64,000 nucleotides of DNA, from positions 301,538 through 365,537 of the forward strand of contig BGZK01000541.1 in the NCBI GenBank assembly GCA_005406025.1. The letters run 5' to 3'. Positions 1 to 11,131 of the stretch are shown piece after piece. The position numbers were made by a program, and so were the translations under genes. The notes beneath the pieces were generated by a model. The model searched no databases and had not been told where the DNA came from. It saw only the letters and a list, made by a program, of their open reading frames with translations. Each line of letters begins with the position of its first letter. Positions within the stretch are counted from its first letter, which is position 1. Origin of the DNA: Eumeta japonica. Its lineage: Eukaryota; Arthropoda; Insecta; Lepidoptera; Psychidae.

Positions 1-2224
1 ACTGCAAGACACCGTTTTATCAAAATAAAACAGAAATACATATCTACAAAATCTGTTATATGTTACAATATTACATGAAGATATAGTAAGTATAAATTGT
101 TACAAAATAACCGCAAAAATGAAATAATAAAATGGAAACATAGAAAAAAAATGTAAGGTATGTTTCGGATATATCTGCAATTATATTGCGACGTTAAGTA
201 GTCGCTCGCGAACTTTATCATCATACAGATGATACAGCAGTCCGCTATCCACAACGGGCCAGCGCGAAGGGTTAAGATTCCAGCATCCACCTCAGCATCT
301 GGAGTAAAAAATGTGGTGGGGTATACTTCAACAGTGGAATGATTTAAATTTAATAGAAACAATACACGCAAAAAAAATATTATATGAATGATTATTTCTC
401 TTTATGATTTAATCTCCGATTACTTTCGTCAGAAAGCAAATTAAATGATCTTTTTAATTAACATAGCTTTGGTGAGTCTTATTCCATTGGCCTATGGCGT
501 TATGTTAATTTAATGTAGAAACAACAAATGTTTTTTATTCACATCTGTAGCCATAAATAGCTCCGAAATTGAAAAACCAATGAACGGCAACATTTCGCTT
601 CGTGGAACGAAATTAATTTTAAATGTTGCTTAAAGTGGAAGCCTTCTGGAAAACTGGAAAACTTTCTGAAATTGGCTCATCTTTTTTGTACGCAGTTCAT
701 AATATTCGATTCAATGACTTACGAGAACTCAAGGTCTTTCTCATTCATCCTGGTTCTATTAAATTCACGGAAATAAAAATTAGCAAGGTATCAAAATGAG
801 ATTTAATCTGTAGAATAAAAAATATCGTTAAGCGTACACCAACGATTTCATGCGATACAATTTCAAAAAATTTGGAGGAATCCAAAATGCTATAGCGTCA
901 CACGCTAATTTTATTACAAATTGACATTAATTAACTGGAGGCGAAACTTATTAAAAAACAAAGTTTTTGGAAAAGAATGTTAAAAAATATCTCCGTTTCC
1001 GTTTTGTCGACATTCAATTTTAAATTGTTCGCTAATATTCATTATTAACGAACATTTTCAAAACATACAAAAATATTAATGAAGAATTGTTCATTAATAT
1101 CTTTAAAACGGTAATGACGTCAGTCATATATAAGAAATAGGATTTCCTCAGAATAAATGGAAAATTATTGAAAAGGATTTATAACAATCCATTGTGTACA
1201 TTTTTCTAAAACGTGTAGATAAACAAATTCACATACCAACGGACAGCCGTTCTTGTATTTTTTTTAAGTACACGTTTTGTTATATATACTCAAATAAATG
1301 AATAAAAAAATACGCTTACTTTATAATTTCTTGTTTTCAAAATATCCCTTTTATTTGTTGAGTTAATATCTAGCTTGAGATATAAGAACGATTTTGTATA
1401 GCAAAATCGTCACAGAGCGGCATATTGAGAGTGAAACACTCCCACATGCTCGCACGTTGTGAATGAGGCATGCAAAAGAATGACAGACAAACATTTTTGA
1501 TAATTCTAAAAATTGTTGCCTTGGTCTTCCACTCCATTCCAAGCATTCTTCCAAGAGAAATCGACAAAAACTATTAAATGTAGAGTCTCAGCGCTCTTTA
1601 CCGTTTAAATAGATCATTAATCCCTCCACTGCTTTTAGCTTACACGATTAACATGGGAAAGTCGTTAACGACAACAATGTTATCCGGAAAATCGATGCAT
1701 AAATTTAAATTTGTACGCCAAATAATAATTTTATCCGCTCTTTCATAAAACTGTTGACCTAACGAACACGTTCCAGCATTTCCTGTTACATTTTGATAAG
1801 CAAAGCAAAGTTCAAATCAGTTCATACTCACCGAATACTTTTTCCACGAACATCGCGAACAAATACACGGAGATTTCGTATCGAGGGTTTGCGATCTTAT
1901 GCAAATTACACATCACCGGATTTGACTTTTCACGTTTATAGAGTTTGTATAGAGTTTGTATAGAGACGACATTCATTGATAAACAGAAACTGTTAGAGGG
2001 ATCGAGACTAAAGCTGGCAACGGATCGATACAAACACCTTTTTTCCTAAGGAAGGATTGCACGAAATAAGAGCTCCTGCAAATTCGACGATAATGATTGT
2101 TGACTTACGTGGCTTTTTGTTGACCATTAGTTATGTTGCAAAACACGAGTTGGAATAGCATATGTACCGCGAGTATTAATGTTCTTGTAACTTACGTAAC
2201 GTAGTTAGAATTGGATTAGTTAGG
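1..2224. other. AT-rich stretch without a recognised gene
   Basis: No open frame here resembles a known protein, and none is flanked by convincing splice sites. The stretch at about 200-340 is more GC-balanced than its surroundings and may be old repeat DNA. A consensus CRE sits next to a TATA-like string at 1115-1134 (listed separately). A short tandem of a TATAGAGTTTG-like unit lies near 1938-1965. Otherwise I see only ordinary AT-rich intergenic or intronic sequence. Confidence 0.5.
1115..1134. promoter_or_regulatory. CRE consensus next to a TATA-like string
   Basis: TGACGTCA occupies 1115-1122 and TATATAAG occupies 1127-1134, only four bases apart. TGACGTCA is the palindromic site of CREB/ATF-type bZIP factors. 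No coding exon is visible downstream on either strand, so promoter function is a guess; an AT-rich genome produces TATA strings often. Confidence 0.2.
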
Positions 2225-2870
2225 GGAAATTGATATCGCCTGGAGCCGTGGTATGCATAGGGGTACCACAGGTTTGATGCTTGGTCCGATACTGTTTTTA
2301 GAATACATTAACGAATTATCTAGTTTTTTTAATAATGTTCATGAGATAGATGAAACTTTATTGCAGATTACACTTCATTGTTATTCTAGGTAAAGAGAAA
2401 ATAACTCACTTACGACAACGTGAAAACTGTCATCTGGAAAGTAGAGAAATTATTTACTTACAAATCCAAACTATTTTAATACAAACCATGACACTAGTAT
2501 TGATACTACTGTATTCTTTGGCATTGCTCTGAATAACAAGTTTATATCTTTGACGATATGAGGACGCCATTACAGCTGCAATGAAGCGCTCAAATCGGTA
2601 AGTCGGCAAAAACACTACCACGTATGCAGTTGAAAAGATATAAAATATTTTATGTATGGAATCCGCCGGTGTAATTTGTTCTGAATGTTTCCATTGTTAT
2701 AGCCTAATGAAGTAATATGGCACATTGTTCGGGGAACATGCCGCAGATATTCATAGAATTTTGTCGTGCTGCAGAATGAGGCCGTTCGGGTGATTTACAA
2801 ACTAAGACCTCGAGTATCTCATAGAACTAAGTTTAAGGAAGTTTGAATCTTAATAGTGGTATCTTAGCTT
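2225..2870 (+). pseudogene. Non-LTR retrotransposon reverse transcriptase, C-terminal half, decayed
   Basis: The plus strand encodes the later part of a jockey/CR1-like non-LTR reverse transcriptase in broken frames. A G-V-P-Q motif lies at 2260-2271. After a frameshift comes LGPILFLEYINEL from about 2280, which is the GVPQG..LGP.LF..YIND block of these enzymes. At 2701-2846 the region after the palm follows: a decayed S-x-M-x-YG-x-LFGEHAADIHRI, then after another shift LQNEAVRVIYKLRPR and a F-K-E motif. This is the usual '..YG..LWG..AD..RIF.LQKRAVR.I' segment. In-frame stops and at least two frameshifts make it non-functional. The catalytic YADD block could not be found between 2350 and 2700. 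The orientation is opposite to the N-terminal half at 3395-3760. Confidence 0.75.
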
Positions 2871-3394
2871 AAATATGAAAATCTAGTATACATAAGACAA
2901 TAATTAGAATCATATAGAAGAAATAGTGATTGACATGAATTCGATAAATAAAAAACTTTGAAAAACGAATTCGTTTAAAGGGCTTTGGCTGAACATTTAA
3001 AGTACAAAATACATAAAAAAATATCCTTATATAAAGCTCAGTTTATCATTAAATAAACACAATAATAAAATACATTAATTTTGTTAAAAAATCATATCAT
3101 AAAATTACCTAATACTTATAGGACAAAAATCCATGGGCATAACCAGTTTGTCTTCTCATTCAGATGTAATTATATAATTAGATATGTAGATACAAATATG
3201 CATATCTAATTATATGATCACATGTGAAAAGAGTTACACCCTAGTTTCATGCTTGTAGGTAGTCCATTATGATGAAAAACTGCCTTCTACGCGATTGGTA
3301 ATTTTAAGTAGTATTAAAAATATACGAAATAAATATATTTTTGAATACGTATTTATGTTTCAGTTACGTCATACTTGATATTCGTCATAGTATT
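2871..3394. other. AT-rich segment between two inverted reverse-transcriptase halves
   Basis: No coding similarity is seen. If the segment from about 2200 to 3395 was inverted after insertion, this stretch would be the 3' untranslated end of the retroelement plus flanking host DNA. A self-complementary AT-rich string occurs near 3175-3215 (TAATTATATAATTAGATATG and its echo). Nothing else stands out. Confidence 0.35.
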
Positions 3395-3760
3395 TTATGA
3401 ATATATCATGTAATTGACATCGACCGTCTGTATTCTGTTAAACAAATACGATATCAGAATACCGAGCAGCCTATAAGCCCACAATGTTGTACTTTTTACG
3501 AGCGGAGTTTCATGATTTACACAATCGAATACCTTGGAGAGAAAGCGAAACATTTTTAAATCCTCCCAGCCTCCGAAAAATGTATTAAATGTGTTCGTAA
3601 ATTGTATGTATAGAAACCGAGCAATAAAATCAAACAGTTTTATGGACGCGATCACTATAAAGAGTGCAAACAATTGATTTAGAACAAATTTTAAAAATAT
3701 TTCAACAAATGGCAGTAGTACTAATATAGACTTATAGTTGAGTACTTCACAAGGAAGTAA
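3395..3760 (-). pseudogene. Non-LTR retrotransposon reverse transcriptase, N-terminal half, decayed
   Basis: A long minus-strand frame (open from 3892 to 3395) contains a diverged copy of the early reverse-transcriptase palm. A VLNQL-containing segment lies where the 'SKIFEK.VLNQL' motif belongs. It is followed by a degenerate FGF..G.ST region and then FLSKVFDCVNHETPLVK (about 3550-3490), matching the 'DLSKAFDCVNHE.LL.KL' block of jockey/CR1-type elements. A SYLFNRIQTVDVN motif (about 3440-3400) follows. The usual catalytic Asp of 'F.DLSKAFD' reads as Phe-Leu here, and flanking residues are heavily substituted. The homology stops just before the GVPQG block, which is found in opposite orientation at 2260. 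Confidence 0.7.
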
Positions 3761-3939
3761 CTTTACACGTTTATCTCTAAAAATATCCCCTTTCAATCGT
3801 TCTTCTCTGTTCGGAAGTAGCCCCTTCAGTGCAACATCGAGCATCAACATTCTCGCTGTTAAAATATCGTAAACCGTTTGTTTCGCTATCATCTGGAGAG
3901 AAAAATGATGCTAGCGTCTAAAAAGCTTTAGGTACTCAA

Positions 3940-4325
3940 TAGAGCGCGTCAGCACTTCGAGCAGGATCATCGCCTCTTACTTTATTGGTCACAGGTCGTC
4001 CGACCACATCTGCAATGTTGTGCGAGAGGTAACACCTCGGAGCCGGGACAACCTCACTGTCGACCACTGCCTCTGCATCCACACCAAGCATATAGCAAGC
4101 ACAACAGATATAGCACATTTCTACATGCTTATACATGGGGAGTGCTCTCAATCTGACCTAAAGTCGGCCGTGTTCCCAATCAAATACCAAAACGGCATCT
4201 CCAAAAACAGAGCATACTCCTTTTTAAACCGCCGGCAGCGCGATAGTGACTTGGAGGAGCGGCTGTTCGTGTTCGACGGTGACCACTTACTCTCCGGTGA
4301 TTCGCATGCGCCTTTACGTTTTTTT
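3940..4325 (+). repeat. Probable dispersed lepidopteran repeat, tail at 4275-4320
   Basis: The segment is more GC-balanced than its surroundings and is open in frames on both strands, as expected of young repeat DNA. Its end, GGTGACCACTTACTC..GGTGA then a CG-containing stretch, resembles the 'GGTGACCACTTACCATCAGGTG' tail that ends many lepidopteran non-LTR retrotransposons and their short derivatives. The body (about 3990-4270) is not recognised. Overlapping frames of 111 codons (plus) and 71-81 codons (minus) are treated as chance or repeat-derived. Confidence 0.4.
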
Positions 4326-4974
4326 AAAATCATACCGCATAAGAATACTTCGTAACGTCCGATAAACACAAAAATAGACACAGTAACAAACATACAACGT
4401 CCAGTTCATGATCTTCACCCATATAACTTCATTCCATCCACTCTTTAGACACGTATAGCGGTATTGTATATTGATTATATTATAATAGGATATTGAGATA
4501 AAAAATTAAATAGCTAAACATGATGATAGCCGACCACCATTATTGAATTAGTTTTACTTTTGATAAACAATACGATCAATATACTAATACAAAAAAATTG
4601 TTTTTACGTCATCGAAAATTCCCTATATTAAGGACGCCTTTCATTTTTATCCGACTCGGGTAGATACTTTTTTTCTATGTGCATTTGATATTCGCCGCCA
4701 ATATCTGAGCTCTATCATTCGCCAAGCACACAAACATTCCGTGATATGAGCCAATAAATCTTTGGAGAAATCTTATTTTCGCCCGTTTATACATCATTCG
4801 TGGTTCGCGTAATGCTTAGTTATTGGCTTATAATTTTGCCGAAACTGCCGTATCCGTGGACGAACAGCTATTAGCAAATTATCTTTGACGTCTCGAGAAA
4901 TGATATTGAAGAATCGGGTTAGTTAGACGATAATCTTCTTTAGTTTGATTAGTTCCGTAACCAAACAAAGCAAA
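4326..4974. other. Intergenic or intronic DNA, nothing recognised
   Basis: AT-rich sequence without exon-like frames, tandem repeats or transposon motifs that I can recognise. Confidence 0.4.
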
Positions 4975-5330
4975 AAAAAAACCGGCCAAGAACTTGTCGG
5001 ACTCGCATAAAGAGGATTCCGTACATCATCGCACTAGCCCTCGGTGAGATTATACAACATATTTTATAGACATTTTGTCCTCACGGCTGTTGTCGGTTTC
5101 CCGTGAAAATTTAAACATTTAGAATTTTCCTTCGGATTTTCCTGCAAGTAATGAATGAATAAGACTTGGCAGTTTGGGAAATGTGGCATAATACTTGATT
5201 TTCGTATATTTAAAGACGTCTAAAAAGATAGCTAAAGTTATGCCGAAAATGACGTTTACATATTGTTGAATTGTAAGACAACAATTTTAACGACTACCGA
5301 AAAATATTCTTAGAGCCTCCTCCTTTTCTT
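4975..5330 (+). repeat. CGGCCAAG-family dispersed repeat, head only
   Basis: A run of A is followed by CCGGCCAAGAACTTGTCGGA, CTCGC and GATTCCGTAC. This is the recognisable head of a very common lepidopteran dispersed repeat whose consensus head is CGGCCAAG..CGAGTCGGACTCGC..GGGTTCCGTA. The body after about 5035 has drifted and no tail is found, so the copy is truncated or decayed. Three related pieces occur in this window: tail at 16400-16512, minus-strand head at 19200-19256 and a complete copy at 57487-58255. Confidence 0.6.
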
Positions 5331-8248
5331 TTTGTCATTTTAATCAAAGAACCCTAAAAACGGATCACGTACAGTATACAACGCACGAATCTTTGCCGCT
5401 GTGAAATTAGTCACAGGAAGTGTCGCAAAATAGGAACACGAGGTAGAAGAAGGAGGGGTCGGATATAAGCATGGCTTCATTCGCAGACAATTCAGAGCGA
5501 CAGAGACGCGTGAAGCAAACACAAATAATAACTACTTACATTTCGCGTAACACATACAATAACAATGACACAGTCGCCAATTAATAAGTTACGTTTTGTT
5601 TTTAAGCCAGCGTCGATGTGAAGAGCAAAGTTTAAGTACGCGCGGGCGCATGCGTCGGCGATGGCTGTACAAAATCGTGTCTATGGTATTTGTGTTCGAG
5701 TCTAATAGCATTGCTGACGAGAAAAAAAAAATAAGTTAATTAAAAAAATCATTAAAAATATCAGTAGGCTCCAGTTCGTTTGATTTGGTATGTCATTCGT
5801 AATACGTGATTTAAAAAATATTTTCTTACTTCCTAGTGTTTCAAAATCGATTTTAATACACATAGACCTTCGTATTTTTATATTATAACATTAGGAATAT
5901 AAAATTCCTATCATCGTCAACGATTTTAGTATAAGCATAGTTAGAATAATTTGTATGTTTAGCGTCCGTTGAGTCGTCACAAATAAAATAGTGACTTGTT
6001 GCATAAAACAAAAAAGTCTTTCTTTAATGTTACCCGGTTATTATCCTGTTCCAAGAAAAATACAAATGTATCAATTCGAGTTTTCTTAAGAGAAAAATGC
6101 TGATATTCTCTGATAAATTGAGCAGTATACAGGAAGACGTATAGGATAAGACTCGCGATTTAATAAAGCAAATGAAGTATTCGAAAATCAACAGTGTCCG
6201 AAACGGACTGATCCAGTGCCCCCGTTCCCAGTTCTTCACCATCTATCTCCCTCTATCAGATATCCTATTCCATATCAAGAGGTTGGCACGCCGGCCATAT
6301 ACATGGGCGGCGATGACCTCGCACAGGGAAAGCTAAAAAAAAAACGTCTACTCTCTGATTGCTTGCCTACACGGTGGTGCCTCTACGAGATTAAAAAAAA
6401 TGAGTGACATTAAAACGTACCTATATGTCGGACAAGGAATTTCTCTGAGGAAACGTCATCAAAACGAGTCGTAATTTATATTTATGTACAATTGTACATA
6501 CATGATGATGTTCATTTTATAATCAAATAGCCTTTTTATAAAAGTAATTATTTACTCTAGAGAGATGTTTTTTTATAAACCGATGCAGAAGGTATCGTAT
6601 ACGTTCGACTCATACTTCGATGAGAGCGATGATTCTGTCGATTGTCCATTTCGCTCGTAAACGGCACTGCCGAAAACTTAAACATTTTACGTACTTAGAT
6701 ATGTAAGTTCGAGCTTATTTCGTTCGTTAATATTCCAAAACATTGTAAAAATCTAGAATTTTAGACTGGCAACAAAAGTTAAGAAACAGAAAACAGACAT
6801 ACCGGTGGGAGGCAGAGGAGGGATAGACCCCCTCTCAGACGAAGTGTGTGAGAAAAGAAAATAAGCGAGTTGTGAAAGGAGTTTTTATTACAAATAAAAT
6901 GAAAAATTTGTGTTTTAATATATGATAATAATAACAATGATACAAACTCACACGCATATTTCCCAAAAGGGTAGGCAGCAACTTTAGATTTCCACATGGT
7001 ACGATCTTTGCATTTGCTGCATCGATATCCAACAGTATTTTCATGAAAGCTCGTCGATTTCGTGTTTTAATTTTGTAGCATCTATATTTTCAGAATTGAT
7101 GTTTAAATATAAAATTACATTGTACTTGTTTCTGAAACTTAGAAACTAACAAAGAAAAATTAGTCGGTAACGACAACATATAACTTTTAAGTTACAGAAT
7201 TTTATTTTTGCAATATGATACTGTATCATGCCTCAGTCGCAGTTCAGGTTGCTTTTGGGTTTCTCCACAATTTTTCGTCCAAACTTGATACAGTCGAAAG
7301 TAGGGTCATGAATGGAGTTCATACTTTAAATATACAGACTTGTGCTCTTCCTAATTGGAAAATAATTGGATAATTGAGTAGACAAATCGTCGCTTGATGC
7401 ATTTCTATTTACACTAGAAATAGAAGACTCAGAACTAAATATAGAAGACTCAGTTGATTTTCACGTGGCTGCTCTACGTCTCTATGAGGTCATTGTCGTA
7501 TACAAAGAGCGACTATTTCTTGGCGTCATAGAATAACGAGACGCCAATAAATTAGACTTAAGGTGTCATTCTTGACCTTTTATTTTGATGAACTAGTCGC
7601 TGATACGGCTTTTTAGGCTGGGTTAATGTTGTATTGTTGACTGTTTAGTGTTGTCCACCGTTATTTCTTTAACAAACGATGACAAAACGATTTGTTCGTG
7701 TCGTTATGGAGTAAACAAAGATTAAGCTTCATTTAAACTAATCGAAGCAATCTGTTAAAAATTTTAAAAATACGTCAGTAGTAATATATTTATTCATTAT
7801 ACTAGTTCAAACCGATAAGATATTTGAGCTGGCTACCAACATACACGATTCCTTGTGTCAAACGAATATTTATTTAAATATTCTTTTGTAAGCAGTAATT
7901 ACATTTAATTACATTTGATTGATGTCGCTTATCATTATAATCTTGTAGTACATTAATTTTAATTTCAATAATAACTACAAAAAATGTTTTTTTAATATTA
8001 ATATCATACACGCAACACAATGTATAAACTATATTTAGCAGTTTCATCCACAATCTCCTTGAATCATGTAAGCACGCACTCACTTATCAATTAATGTTAA
8101 TTAAGTTTTCAATTTCAATATTAATGCATAACTTTTGTTTATGAAATTTTGTTATTAATTATGCAATAGAAGAGTAACATTTCATCATGTTGAACTTATA
8201 TTACGCGATTCGAACGTTGCGCTGGAGTCCGAAAATAGCGGCGCCGAC
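5331..8248. other. Intergenic or intronic DNA with one possible repeat piece
   Basis: No supported exon. The segment 6230-6405 has a GC-balanced block ending in A-runs, which is typical of short retroposons, but I cannot name it. ORFs of 60-72 codons at 5340, 6030, 6216, 6779 and 7874 have the biased composition of chance frames in AT-rich DNA. The direct repeat AGAAGACTCAG occurs twice at about 7424 and 7445. Confidence 0.4.
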
Positions 8249-8268
8249 TGACTCACGCCCCTGACTCA
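8249..8268. promoter_or_regulatory. Pair of AP-1 consensus sites
   Basis: TGACTCA occurs at 8249-8255 and again at 8262-8268, start-to-start 13 bases apart. Both lie in a small GC-rich island (about 8225-8290) within AT-rich DNA. TGACTCA is the Fos/Jun-type bZIP site. The pairing and the island setting make a regulatory element plausible, but no gene is attached. Confidence 0.3.
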
Positions 8269-8511
8269 CTGCGCCCGCGCCTCGCCCGAGTTCATGACAC
8301 ACAGGATATGGCCATAATAGTGTTTTGACTGCAAAATCGGGTGCCTACTTCAAAGCGATTCTAAAAGTGTACGCGTTTACAGCATATCCTCAACGAGCAG
8401 TAACTAAATATCGGCTTAGTCAATTCCGACAACTAATACAAGGAAGCTAGTGCCGTTAAATCCAGTTCAGAGATTAAAGCAAAGCACACGCAATCAAATA
8501 TATACATATAC

Positions 8512-8514
<3 letters not shown>

Positions 8515-8561
<47 letters not shown>
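8515..8561. repeat. (TG)n microsatellite
   Basis: An essentially uninterrupted TG dinucleotide run of more than 20 units. The 80-codon frame that starts in it encodes a Cys-Val repeat from the microsatellite and is not a gene. Confidence 0.97.
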
Positions 8562-8563
<2 letters not shown>

Positions 8564-8819
8564 CGACAAATTTTGAAGAGGTGATGCTCTGGAGAACGTG
8601 TACAAAAATTCATGAGACAGGACTACTGCTGATATTAAACGTTGAAGATCGTCACAAAAAAAAGCGAAAAACGGTCCCGAAAGGGGGTCACGATCGGAAC
8701 GTCCTTTTCACGATTACTCAAAATGTTCCGGACATGATTTATTCGCATTTTACAAGATGATATCACAGCAAAACAATATTGTCACACCGACTTACGGGTA
8801 ATTCTATCAATTAATAAAA

Positions 8820-9225
8820 TTACTTAAATACGTTTACTTATACATACAAAAGAGTAAATGAACTGACTGATACGTTAAAGCTCAAACTACTGGATCTAGA
8901 GACTTTAAGTTTTGTACAGAGATTACTTTTATATGTGGGCGAGCATTAAGAAAGGATTTTTAGATGTTCAACCCTTGAAGGGGTGAAACTGGTGAAAAAC
9001 TGTTGTATGGAAAATAGAAACCGTTGATGCTATAGACGTCGAACTTAACGTTTTAGTTACTTATAGAAATAAAGAAAAAAATACATGCATTATATTTTTT
9101 AATCGACCCGGAAGAGAGCGAAATAGGGGATGAAATGTATGGAAATTCGAAAACGTTGAAACAATTTCTAAAAAAGTTTATATTTTAGTCAATCACTACT
9201 AATAAAAAATAATAACTTAAAGCCT
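8820..9225 (+). repeat. Probable lepidopteran repeat of the 'GGGGTGAAA' type
   Basis: The text runs CTCAAACTACTGGATCTAGA..., then GAAGGGGTGAAACTGGTGAAA, then a second block CGAAATAGGGGATGAAATGT near 9120. This alternation of a 'CTCAAAAA.GGCT..ACCGATT' start with GGGGTGAAA/GGGGATGAAA blocks is typical of an abundant lepidopteran non-autonomous repeat. It has no coding capacity. Boundaries are approximate. Confidence 0.4.
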
Positions 9226-9554
9226 TCTTAAAAGTAAACCTAAAATGGTTGAATTAAGGATTAAAATTTTTATAGGAACAAAAAACGAAAGTGCCAAAGT
9301 TAACGATAGTAGAACATATTTTAGCTATTTATTACAAATAAAAAGTAACAACATGTATCATTTTTGTAAAAGTAGCTCTACGAGGATGAAACTAACTAAA
9401 TGTTTGTACATGCGAATGAGGAACTTTCGAAAAAAACAACATTCGTATTTCTGCCACTAAAGATTCCAAAAATTCTTTCACTGATAGAAAGCTTCGCTAT
9501 CCCCGAGTAATATAGCCCAAATTTTATTTTGATAATACTATTATTTCCTACGTC
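9226..9554. other. No recognised content
   Basis: AT-rich sequence; frames on both strands appear to be chance. Confidence 0.35.
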
Positions 9555-9890
9555 TTCGTCTGAATCAGAACCGTAACCGGCAGTAGAATCGAAATTGCGC
9601 ACAGGACGAGAAATAGAATTGAAAGCCGAGACCGGGGTCGAAATCGAGAATGAGACTAAAGTCGAAATTGAGTGTGGGATCAAATTTAGAATCAAAAACG
9701 CAATTGGATTCAGATTGAGAAGTTGTACCGAGATCGATATTTAAAGCGAGACCGGGATCGAAAATGGAAATTAAATCAAGATCTGAGTCGGAGGCAAAAG
9801 CGGGAACGCGACCGAGATTGAGAACGAAAGAAGTTGACATCGGGTTTGAGACCGGGATTAGAATCGAGAACGGAGCAGCTTTCGGAATCT
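9555..9890. repeat. Degenerate hexamer repeat of the GAxxCG type
   Basis: The tract is built of strongly diverged six-base units such as GAGACC, GGGATC, GAAATC and GAGAAT, so 'GA..CG' recurs every six bases for over 300 bases. On the minus strand this yields frames of 91 and 99 codons rich in Phe, Asp, Ser and Pro. They follow from the repeat and are not evidence of a protein. Similar short tracts occur at 38838-38990, 47285-47375 and 56575-56660. Confidence 0.7.
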
Positions 9891-11071
9891 AAATATCGTG
9901 ATGGGGCAATAGTATACAAGATGAATGAATTTATTTTATGTCTACGCGGACGAAGCCGCGGCCGAAAGCTAGTTGTGCGTTATAATCAATTGGTAGAATT
10001 TGTCGAACCTTTCCAATAATCAAAGCTACGACTATAAAAATAATAATAACACTTCATCGGCATTACTGGTTTCTTTGAGAGGTGAATGACTTTATGTCAA
10101 AATTCTCTATGATTGTATATTGTCATTATATATAAATAAAAAATCTAGTATTGTGTTTCTAGTGAGCTATTTTGAGTTTTTTCCAAAACCAATCCTTTTC
10201 AAGGCGTGCTTAATCAGTTTCATGTTTAAGGCGATTTCTTTTAAACGACACCCGACACGTTATTCCGCGTGGGGCACCGAATTTTTTTTTTTTGTCTGGG
10301 TTATTATTTAAACTTAACTATAAATAACAATTCACAATAAAATTAAAACAATTGCCTACTTTCGGTTTTTATTCACAACCTGGTCATCGTATTATATAAT
10401 TCCGTTATAAATACATTGTAAGGTTGAAGTAAACGATAAATATACAAAGAAATATCGATATTAAACGTCAACCGACGAAACGTTTGGAGCTTATGAAATG
10501 CGTATGATACACACATACAAGAATTACAATGGGAAATAATTTATTTTAGGAACAGAACCATAAATGTTTATTTTCAGACAAACCGTCTAGCGTTTTAGCG
10601 GCCGAATAGCGATCGTCGCTCGCACGCATGGGACGTCGACAGTATTGACAAATGACGTCCATTAATTTTAGTACAATGTAACTTCTGTATTAAAACCGAA
10701 AATAACAATAATTTTATGAAATTATTGAAACTCATGCCCATCTCCAAAACGAAATTAATTCACTTTAGGCAAAAGGATTGTAATATGAGAATCCAACTCG
10801 GATTTAGTCCTAGCAACTGGTGACCTAGAAGCAGCTACATTCTCGGTATTTTATTGCGGTAGAACCGTACCGTAGCCAACTTGGCTGAAGCAATAAAATA
10901 GACCAGCTATACCGGTGAGATACCACACTGTCATAGAATATGGACGTGAAATAGCAGCTTCCGCTGTTGCGTTTTGTCCGGTGATTGGGAGAGTTTGGGT
11001 TAAAAGTGGGATTCGAACAAAAAGAGCTGTAGTTGCTTACCAGTAAGTTCATACTCCGTTTGTATGCTTTT
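9891..11071. other. Intergenic DNA with a possible repeat block at 10800-11030
   Basis: The interval 10800-11030 is GC-balanced and carries phrases such as GGTGAGATACCACACTGTCA and GACGTGAAATAGCAGC. These resemble the 3' part of a lepidopteran non-LTR element, but I cannot define ends. The remainder is AT-rich without recognisable content. Confidence 0.3.
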
Positions 11072-11131
11072 GTTGAATGTTTGATTCGACAAAATTATGT
11101 TGTTGAATCGAACATTCAACAACATAATTTT
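11072..11131. repeat. Two interlocking inverted repeats
   Basis: AAAATTATGTTGTTGAA (11091-11107) is the exact reverse complement of 11115-11131, with a seven-base loop TCGAACA. Overlapping it, GTTGAATGTTTGATTCGAC (11072-11090) is complementary to 11102-11120 with two mismatches. The two hairpins share the 11102-11120 strand, so they are mutually exclusive. No coding function is evident. Confidence 0.75.

Noticed and set aside
2200..3760. Twin-priming inversion of a non-LTR element
   Set aside because: The inverted part would need to be the 5' segment lying upstream of the 3' part; here the order is the reverse, so a later inversion or two insertions fits better.
9396..9840. Minus-strand frames of 91 and 99 codons, Asp/Phe/Ser/Pro-rich
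   Set aside because: Produced by the degenerate hexamer repeat; there is no start context, splice site or domain.
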